Shown: in pieces, positions 18,876 through 28,133 of the stretch | Numbering within the stretch: position 1 is the stretch's first letter | Layout: each line of letters begins with the position of its first letter | Source of the DNA: Deltaproteobacteria bacterium | GTDB lineage: Bacteria; JADJOY01 | Reading direction: 5' to 3' | Assembly: GCA_016713535.1 (NCBI GenBank) | Contig: JADJOY010000036.1 | Coordinates: forward strand, 1-52,040 | DNA: 52,040 bases | Notes under the pieces: generated by a model | Seen by the model: only the letters and a program-made list of their open reading frames with translations | The model's database searches: none | What the model was told of the DNA's origin: nothing | Position numbers and translations under genes: made by a program

Positions 18876-19075
18876 TCAGGCCTTGCGCCGCTTCGCGATG
18901 AGATCGCGGACAGCCGGAACGAGCTCGATGGGAATATCCATCGCGGTGTGCGTCGTTGCCTCGAACGCGGCCTCGTCCTCCGCGACCGCCTCTTCGTCCG
19001 TCTGGACGTCGTAGTGGTCGAGCACGCGACGAACCCTGTCCTCGTCCCATCCGGGGGGAATCGGCTCTTGCTCAT
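18876..19075 (-). CDS. antitoxin-like small protein (one frame break)
   Basis: ATG at 19075 overlaps the stop of the upstream gene (ATGA). After a single-base break near 19065 the protein reads IPPGWDEDRVRRVLDHYDVQ, EEAVAEDEAAFEATTHTAMD, IPIELVPAVRDLIAKRRKA. This matches short acidic proteins usually encoded next to DUF4258-like proteins and treated as candidate antitoxins. Role inferred from pairing and size only. Confidence 0.62.
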
Positions 19076-19353
19076 GACTTCTTCCTCCGCCTTCGGCGAA
19101 GCGCGTGCTTCGCCTTGGGGCCGAGCTCGTACGCCGTGATGACGAACACGGATTCGGGCTGGGGATCCGGCACGTAGATCACGCGAAGGTATCTTCCGCC
19201 CCTGGTACGGCCAGGCGCAACCCTGGACCCGTCGCGTCCGGGACGATCCTCGATCGGACGCCCCGGCACGTCGAGGACTTCCTGCTCCTCGACGCCGTGA
19301 CGCCAGAGGTGCGGGGCGTCCGTTTCGGGATCGACGTAGAGTCGAACGAACAT
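19072..19353 (-). CDS. DUF4258-like toxin candidate
   Basis: 93 residues, MFVRLYVDPETDAPHLWRHG. The ending GRYLRVIYVPDPQPESVFVI, TAYELGPKAKHALRRRRRKK fits the DUF4258/BrnT-like fold, seen in RelE-type RNase toxins. It is translationally coupled (ATGA) to the antitoxin-like gene, here toxin first. The pair sits between two copies of a ~230 bp direct repeat and beside the integron. Confidence 0.65.
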   Translation of the reverse strand: MFVRLYVDPETDAPHLWRHGVEEQEVLDVPGRPIEDRPGRDGSRVAPGRTRGGRYLRVIYVPDPQPESVFVITAYELGPKAKHALRRRRRKKS

Positions 19354-19383
19354 GAGGACCTCGTGCGTCCAACTGGACGGCGG

Positions 19384-19617
19384 CCCGGGGCGCGCTCGCG
19401 ACCGAGAGCACGGCGCGTGCCGGGTCGGCGATCCCGAGCGCAGCCGCTGGTCATCGCCCGAGGTGCAGGCGATCCGCGCGCGGGCCGCGTCGCGCAGACC
19501 GTCGTATCGCCGGGCACGCGGCGCGTGCGCCTCCTGCGGCGGGGGGGAACCAGCCGATTTCCGGGGGCGCTGTGGCGCGACGCTACGGGCACAGGCGGTG
19601 CGCCCGCGGCGACGCGG
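19384..19617 (+). repeat. direct repeat, copy 2
   Basis: Second copy of the 18620-18850 repeat (GGGGCGCGCTCGCGACCGAG start; CGTATCGCCGGGCACGCGGC core near 19513). More diverged in the box region (GCAGGCGATC in place of ACAGGGATC). Confidence 0.72.
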
Positions 19618-19660
19618 TTCCGCGGGCCGGCTCCGGCCCCTGTGGTAGCTTCGACAGACG

Positions 19661-20260
19661 ATGGGCGACGCAGCCAAGAGCGACGCGACGTATGCGGATC
19701 TCTGCCGGGTGGCCGATCACCGATTGGCCCAGATCGTCGACGGCGAGCTGATCGTCCAGCCGCGGCCGACCATCGAGCACCAGCACGTCACGTCGGTCCT
19801 CGGCGGTGAGCTCGGTCATCCGTTCGGCCGCGGGCGCGGCGGCCCGGGTGGCTGGTGGATCCTGGACGAGCCGGAGCTGCACCTCGGGCGGGACGTGGTG
19901 GTGCCGGATCTGGCCGGCTGGCGACGGGCGCGTGTGCCCGAGCTACCGAGCGGTCCGTTTCTGACGATCGCGCCCGATTGGGTGTGCGAGGTCCTCTCGC
20001 CGTCGACGGCCGGCCTCGATCGGGTGCGAAAGGGGGCCGTGTACGCGCGCGAGCAGGTCGATCACGCGTGGCTGCTCGATCCCGCCGCCCACACGCTCGA
20101 GGTGCTGCGCCGGAACGGAGCGCACTGGCTCATCGTGGGCACTCACGCCGGCGGCGAGGTGGTGCGGGCCGAGCCGTTCGACGCGATCGAGCTCGAGCTG
20201 GCAGCCCTCTGGCTCACGCCGGCGCCCGAGCCGATCCTCGCGGAAGCGCCGCTCGAGTAG
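19661..20260 (+). CDS. Uma2 family (DUF820) PD-(D/E)XK endonuclease-like protein
   Basis: 199 residues. Family signatures in order: HRLAQIVDGELIVQPRPTIE, HQHVTSVLGGELG, VVVPDLAGWRRARVPE, and PDWVCEVLSPSTAGLDRVRK, giving the Asp and Glu-x-(Leu) positions of the nuclease core. Uma2 proteins are abundant in cyanobacteria and other large genomes; function is mostly unproven. The stop is TAG; the frame stays open for about 25 more codons beyond it, which may be chance. Confidence 0.85.
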   Translation: MGDAAKSDATYADLCRVADHRLAQIVDGELIVQPRPTIEHQHVTSVLGGELGHPFGRGRGGPGGWWILDEPELHLGRDVVVPDLAGWRRARVPELPSGPFLTIAPDWVCEVLSPSTAGLDRVRKGAVYAREQVDHAWLLDPAAHTLEVLRRNGAHWLIVGTHAGGEVVRAEPFDAIELELAALWLTPAPEPILAEAPLE

Positions 20261-20328
20261 CCGGCGCCGGCGCCCGAAAAGCGAACTGGCGAGCCCGTCG
20301 AGCCGTCCGGCTCGACTTCAAAGGTCAT

Positions 20329-20390
20329 TGATGAAATCTGTCAAAATCGACTGAAATTTTTCATCAAAAACCACTGAAATTTCGACCGGG
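20329..20390. terminator. AT-rich inverted repeat between convergent genes
   Basis: A sharp A+T island in G+C-rich DNA between the ends of Uma2 and glyoxalase. TGATGAAA (20329) pairs with TTTCATCA (20359) across a 22-nt loop, and CTGAAATTT occurs twice. A bidirectional terminator is the simplest reading, but no canonical U-tract follows. Confidence 0.4.
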
Positions 20391-20494
20391 ATCCGCGAGT
20401 CAAGCCGCTGGAATGGCGGCATTTTAGCCGCTAGAGGGCCCCAGAGGACACATTTCGGGCCGGAAACCCGCCTCGGCGGCCCGCCAGCACCCGC

Positions 20495-20884
20495 TCAGGC
20501 GCTCGAACGCTGGATCAGCTCGATCTTGTAGCCGTCGGGGTCCTCGACGAAGGCGATCACGGTGGTGCCGTGCTTCATCGGGCCGGCCTCGCGGGTGACC
20601 TTGCCGCCGCGCTTCTTGATCTCGGCGCAGGCGGCGTAGGCGTCGGGCACCTCGAGGGCGATGTGGCCGAAGCCGGTGCCGAGCTCGTATTTCTCGACGC
20701 CCCAGTTGTGGGTCAGCTCGATCACCGCGCCGTCGCTCTCGGCGCCGAAGCCGACGAAGGCGAGCGTGAACTCGCCCGTCGGATAGTCCTTCTTGCGCAG
20801 GAGCTTCATCCCGAGCTGCTCGGTGTAGAAGGCGAGCGAGGCGTCGAGGTCGCCGACGCGGATCATGGTGTGGAGGATGCGCAT
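20495..20884 (-). CDS. gloA: glyoxalase I (lactoylglutathione lyase)
   Basis: 129 residues, the normal length. It isomerises the methylglyoxal-glutathione hemithioacetal to S-lactoylglutathione in the cytosol. Metal ligands are in place: His5 (RILHTMIRV), Glu56 ([10 protein letters not shown]), His74 (GFGHIALEV) and Glu122 (GYKIELIQ). The length and insert-free form match the Ni/Co-dependent bacterial type. ATG at 20884 is chosen over 20911 because it begins directly with the conserved MRILHTM. Confidence 0.93.
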   Translation of the reverse strand: MRILHTMIRVGDLDASLAFYTEQLGMKLLRKKDYPTGEFTLAFVGFGAESDGAVIELTHNWGVEKYELGTGFGHIALEVPDAYAACAEIKKRGGKVTREAGPMKHGTTVIAFVEDPDGYKIELIQRSSA

Positions 20885-20940
20885 GACGGGCTCCGGTGCG
20901 AGAGGTGCCACACCATCGCACGCGGTGCGCGAGGGTGGCG

Positions 20941-22605
20941 GCCCGACGGTACAGGGATCGGCGGCGGTGCCGGTGCAGCGCCGGGGCGTATCGCCGGTCG
21001 CGCGACGCGCGACCCTCCAGGCCGAGCGCGTCCGTCCGGACTGGGAGGGACGGGACAGGGATCAGGGGCGGTGCCGGTGCTGCGCCGGGGCGTATCGCCG
21101 GTCGCGCGACGCGCGAACCCCGCGCAGGGCGTCCGTCCGGACAGGGAGGGACGGGGATCGGCGGCGGTGCCGGTGCGGCGCCGGGCCGTATCGCCGGTCG
21201 CGCGACGCGCGCACCGCCGATCACCTACCGGACGGGAGGGACGATACAGGATCAGCGGCGGTGCCGGTGCTGCGCCGGGGCGTATCGCCGGTCGCGCGAC
21301 GCGCGACCCTCCAGGCCGAGTGCGTCCGTTCGGACAGGGAGGGACGGGACAGGGATCAGCGGCGGTGCCGGTGCGGCGCCGGGGCGTATCGCCGGTCGCG
21401 CGACGCGGGCGACCCTCCGGGCCGAGCGGGGCGTCCGTTCGGACTGGGGGGACGGGACAGGGATCGGGGCGGTGCCGGTGCTGCGCCGGGGCGTATCGCC
21501 GGTCGCGCGACGCGCGACCCTCCAGGCCGAGTGCGTCCGTTCGGACAGGGAGGGACGGGACAGGGATCAGCGGCGGTGCCGGTGCAGCGCCGGGGCGTAT
21601 CGCCGGTCGCGCGACGCGCCCGGCCGAGTGCGTCCGTTCGGACTGGGAGGCACACAGGGATCAGGGGGTGCCGGTGCAGCGCCGGGCGTATCGCCGGTCG
21701 CGCGACGGGGAGGGTCCGTCGGACCGGGAGGGACGGGACAGGGATCAGCGGCGGTGCCGGTGCAGCGCCGGGGCGTATCGCCGGTCGCGCGACGCGCGAC
21801 CCTCCAGGCCGAGTGCGTCCGTTCCGGACTGGGAGGGACGGGACAGGGATCGGCGGCGGTGCCGGTGCAGCGCGGACGCGTATCGCCGGTCGCGCGACGC
21901 GCGACCCTCCAGGCCGAGCGCGTCCGTCCGGACTGGGAGGGACGGGACAGGGATCGGCGGCGGTGCCGGTGCAGCGCCGGGGCGTATCGCCGGTCGCGCG
22001 ACGCGCGACCCTCCAGGCCGATCACCTCATCCGGACGGGAGGGACGATACAGCGATCAGCGGCAGTGCCGGTGCGGCGCCGGGGCGTATCGCCGGTCGCG
22101 CGACGCGCGACCCTCCAGGCCGATCACCTCATCCGGACGGGAGGGACGATACAGCGATCAGCGGCGGTGCCGGTGCGGCGCCGGGGCGTATCGCCGGTCG
22201 CGCGACGCGCGACCCTCCACGCCGATCACCTCACCCGGACGGAGGGACGGGACAGGGATCGGCGGCGGTGGCGGTGCAGCGCCGGGGGCGTATCGCCGGT
22301 CGCGCGACGCGCGACCCTCCAGGCCGATCACCTCACCCGGACGGAGGGACGATACAGGGATCGGGGGCGGTGCCGGTGCGGCGCCGGGGCGTATCGCCGG
22401 TCGCGCGACGCGCGACCCTCCAGGCCGAGCACCTCGTCCGGGCGGGGGGGACGATACAGCGATCAGCGGCGGTGCCGGTGCGGCGCCGGGGCGTATCGCC
22501 GGTCGCGCGACGCGCGACCCCTCAAGGCCGAGAATGCGTCCGTTCGGACCGGGAGGGGCGGGACAGGGATCGGCGGCGGTGCCGGTGCAGCGCCGACCGA
22601 GCGGC
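20941..22605. repeat. tandem array II: 16 copies of a ~104 bp unit
   Basis: Each unit reads ACAGGGATC, 27 nt (containing GGTGCCGGTGCAGCGCCG), CGTATCGCCGG, the TCGCGCG-AC-GCGCGAC hairpin arms, CCTCC, then a variable linker with GTCCG and GGGAGGGACGGG. All cores face the same way. Copies near 21600-21720 are shortened; those at 22021-22200 carry the linker GCCGATCACCTCA. The long open frames across this array (up to 900 codons) are artefacts of repeat translation. Confidence 0.9.
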
Positions 22606-22609
22606 GCGC

Positions 22610-25501
22610 TTACGGCTCGAGGTCGGGTAGCGCGGGGACGAACACGTCGAAGGTCGAGCCTTCGCCGGTCGCGCTGGTGACACCGACGTGGCCCGAGTGG
22701 TTCTTGACGATGCCGTACACCGCGGCGAGCCCGAGCCCGCGGCCGTGGAACTTGGTGGTGAAGAACGGCTCGAACACGCGCGCCACGGTCGCGGCGTCCA
22801 TGCCGGCGCCTTCGTCGCGCACGGTCAGGCACACGTACGGACCGGGCCGGAGGCCGGCGCGGGTGCGCGCCATCTCCTCGTCGACCTCGACGTTGCGGGT
22901 GCGGATCGAGACCTGGCCGCTCTCACCGGTCGCCTCGACGGCGTTGATGCTCAGGTTCACGACCACCTGCCCCATCTGCGTCGGATCGGCCTCGATGAGT
23001 GCCAGGTCGCGCTGGAGGTCGACGTTCATGCGCACCTGCCGCGGGATCGAGCGCCGCTGCAGCGCGAGCACCTCCTCGACGACGTTGTTGAGGTCGACCG
23101 GCACCGAGCGCGTCTTGCCGCCGCGCGCGAACGCCACGAGCTGCTTGGCGAGGTCGCCGCCGCGGCGCGCGAGATCGGAGATCTCCTCCACCAGCGCCAG
23201 GTCCTCGCTGCGCTCGGCGAGGTCGCGGCGCAGGATCTCGGTGTTGGTGAGCACCACCGCCATGAGGTTGTTGAAGTCGTGGGCGACGCCGCCGGCGAGC
23301 GTGACGGTGGCCTCCATGCGCGACGCGGCCACCAGCGCCGCCTCGGCGCGCTTGCGCCGGGTGATGTCGCGCACCACGCCGGTGAAGAGGCGGCGGTCCT
23401 CGGTGCCGAGCGCGGTCACGGCGAGCTCGATCGGGAAGATCGTGCCGTCCTTGTGCCTGCCCGTGCCCTCGCCGATCGAGCCGAGACCGCGCCGCAGGTA
23501 CCAGCGCAGGAGCTCTGCGGCGCGCTCCGCCACCTCCTCGGGCATGAGCATGCGGATGCTCTGCCCCACGACCTCGCTGGCCGAGTAGCCGAAGATCTGC
23601 TCGGCGGCGGGGTTGAACGAGTGGACGACGCCAGCCGCGTCGATGGTGATGATCGCGTCGAGCGCGGTGGCGACGATCGAGCGCACCCGCTCCTCGGTGC
23701 GCTTCCTCTCGGTGATGTCCTCGGCGAGCCCGGCGATGCGGTAGATCTCGCCGCGCGCGTTGCGGATCGGGAAGGCGCGGTCGCGGATCCAGCGCACCGT
23801 GCCGTCGGGGCGCAGCACGCGGTACTCGTGGTCGTAGGTGCCGGCGGCCTGCTCCTCCATCGCGCCCCGCAGCACCCGCTCGCGATCGTCCGGGTGGACG
23901 GCGTCCACCCACGCGAGCGCCGAGACGTAGAGGTCGTCGCGGGTGCGCCCCCAGATGCGCTCGTAGGCGGGGCTCACGTAGAGCATCCGGTCCTTCGCCA
24001 CGGTGGTCATCCAGAACACCTGGTCGATGTTCTCGGCGAGCTGGCGGAAGCGCTCCTCGCTCTCGCGCAGCTCGTCCTCGCGGCGCTTCTCCTCGGTGAT
24101 GTCGCGCGCCAGCCCCTCGGCGCCGACCACCACGCCGTGCTCGTCGCGGATCGGGAACTCGTTCACCTCGAGCCAGCGCCGCGAGCCGTCCTTGTGGAAG
24201 AACTCGACCTCGAAGGCGGGCGGATGGCCGCCCGCGTTGGTGACCTGCTGGTGCCGCTCGATCTCGCGGTTCACCGGGCTGTCGGTGAGGTGCTCCTCGA
24301 CGTGACCGATGATCTCCTCGGGCGTGTAGCCGACCACGTCCACCGACGACGGCGTGGTGTAGGTGAACCGTCCGTCCGGGCGGCGCGCGTAGATGAGGCG
24401 GTCGTGGAGGCTCTCGACGAGCCGGCGGTAGCGCTCCTCGCTGCCGCGCAGCGCCTCCTCGGCGGCGCGCCGCTCCTCCTGCACTCCGGTCGCGGCGGCG
24501 AGCACGGCGAGCAGCTCGCGGTCCTCGCCGCTGGGATGGCGGTCCTCGTCGTACCCGACCAGCAGCGCGCCCACCGCCTGACGCCCCACCCGCACCACCT
24601 GCGCCACCACGGTGCACACGCCCGCGTCGCGCACCAGCGGATCGGTGACCACGAAGCCCGACGAGCGCAGCTTGCGCAGCACCACGCGATCCTCGCCGTC
24701 GAGCCTCACCAGCTCGCCGACGATCGTCCCCTCGAGCGGCATGGCGCTCGTGGGCCCGGGCGAGAAGTTCCACGTCCCAGCCGTCACCAGGCGCTCGCCC
24801 TCGGCGCGCTGGAACACCGCGCACATGCCGCCCAGCGTCTCTCCCGCGACCACCGTGATGCGCTGCAGCCCGGCGGTGGCGTCGAGGCCGAGCCCGGCGA
24901 GGCAGCGGTTGACCGCGTGCAGGCGCGCCTCGTGGAGACGGCGGTGGTCGATCTCGCGCTCGAGCCGGCGGTTGGCGGAGCTCAGCTCGGCGGTGCGGCT
25001 GCTCGCGACCCGCTCGAGCTCGTCGTGGGCGGCGCGCAAGGTGCGCGCGGCGCGGTCGGAGTCGGTGGCGTCGAGGGCGAGCCCGATCGTGCCGCGCACC
25101 GCGCCGTCGGTGGCGCGCAGCGGCTCGACGTAGGTGATGAACGCGTGGTCGCGCCACTCGAACTCGTAGCTCGCCCGCTCGCCAGCGAGCGCGCGCAGGT
25201 GCGCCGCGATCGGCGGGAACGAGGGGTCGTCGGTGCGGAAGTAGTCGTAGAGCGTGAGACCGATCACCTGACCGGGCTCGAGACCGATGCTCGCGAGCGC
25301 GGCACCTCCCGACGAGGTGAAGCGCAGCTCGCGGTCGGTGGTCCAGAGCACGCCCGGGAGATGCTCGAGCAGCGAGCGCAGCGCCTGCTCCTGGCCCTGG
25401 AGCGCCACGAGCCGGTCGCGGACGAGCGCCAGCTCTCGGGAGGGGTCGGCTTCGCGGCTCGGGTTCACGCTCACGGCTCGCAGCTCGGGTGCGCGGGCCA
25501 T
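22610..25501 (-). CDS. multi-PAS/GAF sensor histidine kinase
   Basis: 963 residues from ATG at 25501. No membrane segments. Order: coiled start, PAS (LLEHLPGVLWTTDRELRFT), GAF-like domain (LDATAGLQRITVVAGETLGG), PAS (LVESLHDRLIYARRPDGRFT), PAS (LAENIDQVFWMTTVAKDRML), PAS (IVATALDAIITIDAAGVVHS), then HisKA with H-box GGVAHDFNNLMAVVL (His about 740) and ATPase domain (NLSINAVEATG, DEGAGMD, FEPFFTTKFHGRGLGLAAV). Several PAS domains end in DITE-type linkers. No receiver domain and no adjacent regulator, so the partner is elsewhere. Frame intact. An upstream extension to 25660 is not conserved-looking. Confidence 0.9.
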   Translation of the reverse strand: MARAPELRAVSVNPSREADPSRELALVRDRLVALQGQEQALRSLLEHLPGVLWTTDRELRFTSSGGAALASIGLEPGQVIGLTLYDYFRTDDPSFPPIAAHLRALAGERASYEFEWRDHAFITYVEPLRATDGAVRGTIGLALDATDSDRAARTLRAAHDELERVASSRTAELSSANRRLEREIDHRRLHEARLHAVNRCLAGLGLDATAGLQRITVVAGETLGGMCAVFQRAEGERLVTAGTWNFSPGPTSAMPLEGTIVGELVRLDGEDRVVLRKLRSSGFVVTDPLVRDAGVCTVVAQVVRVGRQAVGALLVGYDEDRHPSGEDRELLAVLAAATGVQEERRAAEEALRGSEERYRRLVESLHDRLIYARRPDGRFTYTTPSSVDVVGYTPEEIIGHVEEHLTDSPVNREIERHQQVTNAGGHPPAFEVEFFHKDGSRRWLEVNEFPIRDEHGVVVGAEGLARDITEEKRREDELRESEERFRQLAENIDQVFWMTTVAKDRMLYVSPAYERIWGRTRDDLYVSALAWVDAVHPDDRERVLRGAMEEQAAGTYDHEYRVLRPDGTVRWIRDRAFPIRNARGEIYRIAGLAEDITERKRTEERVRSIVATALDAIITIDAAGVVHSFNPAAEQIFGYSASEVVGQSIRMLMPEEVAERAAELLRWYLRRGLGSIGEGTGRHKDGTIFPIELAVTALGTEDRRLFTGVVRDITRRKRAEAALVAASRMEATVTLAGGVAHDFNNLMAVVLTNTEILRRDLAERSEDLALVEEISDLARRGGDLAKQLVAFARGGKTRSVPVDLNNVVEEVLALQRRSIPRQVRMNVDLQRDLALIEADPTQMGQVVVNLSINAVEATGESGQVSIRTRNVEVDEEMARTRAGLRPGPYVCLTVRDEGAGMDAATVARVFEPFFTTKFHGRGLGLAAVYGIVKNHSGHVGVTSATGEGSTFDVFVPALPDLEP

Positions 25502-25707
25502 TCTCCCACATGCGACACGATCCTGCTCTCGCTCGTCGAGGTCGGGAGGTGGGTCACGTTCGCGCTGACCCTCGCGAGGCGTGAGGGGCCGGGGGCCCTC
25601 GCGACTCGAAGGCCGTCTCTCGTCCAGACTGACCCACCACCCGAGGTCGGGGTCACACACCCCCGATATTGAAACGCCGGAAAGGCTACACGTAGGATGA
25701 CCTCGCG

Positions 25708-26241
25708 ATGCGCAAGCTGGCTCTCGGATCGGTGTTGCTGCTGATCACGCTCGCGCTCGAAGGCTGCGCCACCCAGCAGAGCGGCGGCCAGGCGCCGCTC
25801 AAGGGACTCGCGCCCTACACCCAGAACGGCGTGCGCTACACGCCGGTCAAGAGCTGGGAGGGTTTCAGCGAGGACGGCGTGGCGTCGTGGTACGGGCCGC
25901 CCTACCACGGCAGGAAGACCGCCAGCGGCGAGACCTTCGACACCTACGCCAAGTTCACCGCCGCCCACAAGACGCTGCCGTTCAACATCTGCGTTCACGT
26001 CTCGAACAAGGAGAACGGCCAGGACGTGGTGGTCAAGATCAACGATCGCGGTCCGTTCGTGGCGGGACGGATCCTCGACCTCTCCAAGGTCGCCGCCGAC
26101 AAGCTCGGCGTGACCAAGGGCGGGATCGCGCGGGTGCACATGGAGACGGTGGCGCTCGCCAACTCCGACGGCTCGTGCGACGGTGCCCCGGGCGTCTCGG
26201 TGTGGGCTAAGATCCAGGGGTTCTTCACGCGGCTCTTCTGA
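25708..26241 (+). CDS. rlpA: RlpA-like septal ring lytic transglycosylase/lipoprotein
   Basis: 177 residues. Lipoprotein signal (MRKLALGSVLLLITLALEGC; Cys is the acceptor), so an outer-membrane lipoprotein is likely. A double-psi beta-barrel follows: VASWYGPPYHGRKTASGETF and VVVKINDRGPFVAGRILDLS, with the conserved Asp and the barrel's RGPF. RlpA cleaves glycan strands lacking stem peptides and acts in daughter-cell separation. There is no C-terminal SPOR domain here. Confidence 0.88.
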   Translation: MRKLALGSVLLLITLALEGCATQQSGGQAPLKGLAPYTQNGVRYTPVKSWEGFSEDGVASWYGPPYHGRKTASGETFDTYAKFTAAHKTLPFNICVHVSNKENGQDVVVKINDRGPFVAGRILDLSKVAADKLGVTKGGIARVHMETVALANSDGSCDGAPGVSVWAKIQGFFTRLF

Positions 26242-26315
26242 TCCATCCGAGCGCGCGGCCGCGCCCGGGAGCGCGCCGCGAGAATCCTCTTCGCCCGCGC
26301 CGTCCGCCGAATCTC

Positions 26316-28133
26316 GTGCCCTCGCCGACTCCGCCGCGCCCGAGCGCCCGCGCCGCGATCCTCCTCGCGGCGGCGCTCGCCGTCGTGGCGCTCGGCGGCG
26401 CGCGCTTCGCGCGTGCGCAATTTCCCGCACCGGACTCGCCGCCGGCGGCCGCCGAGGCGGCGCCCGCCCCGGATCCGGGCGGCTTCCCGGGCGTCGGCAA
26501 GCTGCCGCCCCGCAGCGACGAGAAGGAGCTCTCGACCAAGCGTGACGGGCTGCTCTCGCTGCTGCGCACCATCCGGAAGCGTGAGAGCGAGCTCGACCTG
26601 CGCCGCCAGGACCTCGCCAGTCCGCGCTTCGAGGGCCGCCGCGACGAGGTCGAGCAACAGATCAAGAACCTCACCACCGACCTCGACCTCCTCGACCAGC
26701 GTTTCAAGGAGCTGGCGTAGGGCGTCGAGATCGAGTCCGACAGCGCCGCCGCCCAGGAGTTCGACTGGGCGCGCGAGGTCAAGGACCTGCTCGGGCCCGC
26801 CATCAACGAGCTCAAGCGCGTCACCACGCGGCCCCGCGAGATGGACCGCCTGCGCCGCGAGATCGAGGTGCTCACCGAGCACCGCCAAGCGATCCAGCGC
26901 GCCGAGGACAACCTCACGCGCTTCACGCAGCGCTACCCCGAGGGCGAGCTGGCCATGCCGCTCGCCGAGCTCGGCGCCGACTGGGAGGCGCGCCGCCAGG
27001 AGGTCGACTCCGAGCTCTAGTACAACAAGGCGCGCCTCGATCGGCTCGCCAACGAGCGGCACAGCCTCTCGGCCACGGTCGAGAACCTGGCCGGCATGTT
27101 CTTCCGCAGCCGCGGGCGCAACCTGCTGTTCGCGTCGCTGGCGCTGGTGGGGTTCTGGGTGGTGTTCCGCTACCTCCAGACCTGGGTGGAGCGGCTCAGC
27201 CCGTTCCACCGTCGCGGTCAGACGGCGGCGGTGCGGATCTTCAACCTCACCTACTCGCTCTTCACCGGCCTCGGCGCCGTGGCGATGTTCCTCTACGTCC
27301 TCTACCTGGCGGGCGACTGGGTGTTGCTCACCATCACCGGCCTCTTCCTGTTCGGCATCGCGTGGGCCTCGAAGGCGGCGCTGCCGCGCTTCTGGGAGCA
27401 GACGATGATGCTGCTCAACCTGGGCTCGGTGCGCGAGGGTGAGCGGGTCATCTTCAACGGCCTGCCGTGGCGGGTGCGCACGCTCAGCTTCTACACGCAC
27501 CTCGAGAACCCCGAGCTCGCGGGCGGCGACGTGCGGCTGCCGATCCGCGCGGTGTTCGGCCTCACCTCGCGCCAGTTCGAGAGCAACGAGCCGTGGTTTC
27601 CCACCCATTCCGGCGAGTGGGTGCTGCTCGACGGGGGAATCCCGGCCCAGGTGATGATCCAGACGCCCGAGTTCGTCACCCTGCGCTACCTCGGCGGTGC
27701 CGAGCGCACCGTGATCGCGACCAGCTTCGTGGCGCTCAACCCGACCGTGCTGTCGCGGGGCTTCCGCCTCGCCTCGACCTTCGGGGTCGACTACCGCCAC
27801 CAGCCCGACGCCACCACGGACATTCCGACCCTGCTCACCGAGGCCATCCAGGGCGGGCTCGAGCGGGAGGGGTTCGGCTCGCTGCTGCGCCGCCTCTCGG
27901 TCGAGATCCAGGAGGCCGCCGCCTCCTCGCTCAACCTGCTGGTGCAGGCCGACTTCGGCGGCGACGCCGCCGCCAGCTACACGTTCCTCGGACGGTTCCT
28001 GCAGCGCTGCTGCATCGACGCGGCGACCGCCAACGGCTGGGTGATCCCGTTCCCGCAGCTCACGATCCATCGCGGCGACCCGCGCGAGGCGGAGCCGCCC
28101 GGAGAGAGCGATGTTCCATCCACGCTGGCGTGA
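26316..28133 (+). CDS. MscS-family mechanosensitive channel with two in-frame TAG codons
   Basis: GTG start at 26316 gives a signal peptide (ALAVVALGGARFARAQ), a long coiled-coil periplasmic-type region (about 70-265), then membrane segments (LLFASLALVGFWVVFRYL; YSLFTGLGAVAMFLYVLYL; WVLLTITGLFLFGIAWASKA) and an MscS-like cytoplasmic beta domain (LGSVREGERVIFNGLPWRVR). One open frame of 606 codons is interrupted only by TAG at 26718 (FKELA-stop-GVEIES) and TAG at 27018 (VDSEL-stop-YNKARLD). The coiled-coil pattern continues across both. Either would be a GAG (Glu) with one base changed. Overlaps glpD by 23 bp. Confidence 0.78.

Noticed and set aside
20261-20343. Readthrough of the Uma2 TAG stop into about 25 further codons
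   Set aside because: Extension is proline-rich and unlike the family; Uma2 length is already normal.
20570-23588. Very long arginine-, glycine- and proline-rich open frames (up to 907 codons) across array II
   Set aside because: They are translations of a ~104 bp DNA repeat in several frames at once; no family features and no ribosome sites.
22688-25672. 994-codon open frame antisense to the multi-PAS kinase
   Set aside because: Shadow of the kinase; composition is valine/histidine/aspartate-rich with no known domain.
26718-27020. Pyrrolysine or selenocysteine at the in-frame stops
   Set aside because: Channel coiled coil is not a known Pyl or Sec family, both sites fit Glu, and no tRNA or synthetase gene is visible.
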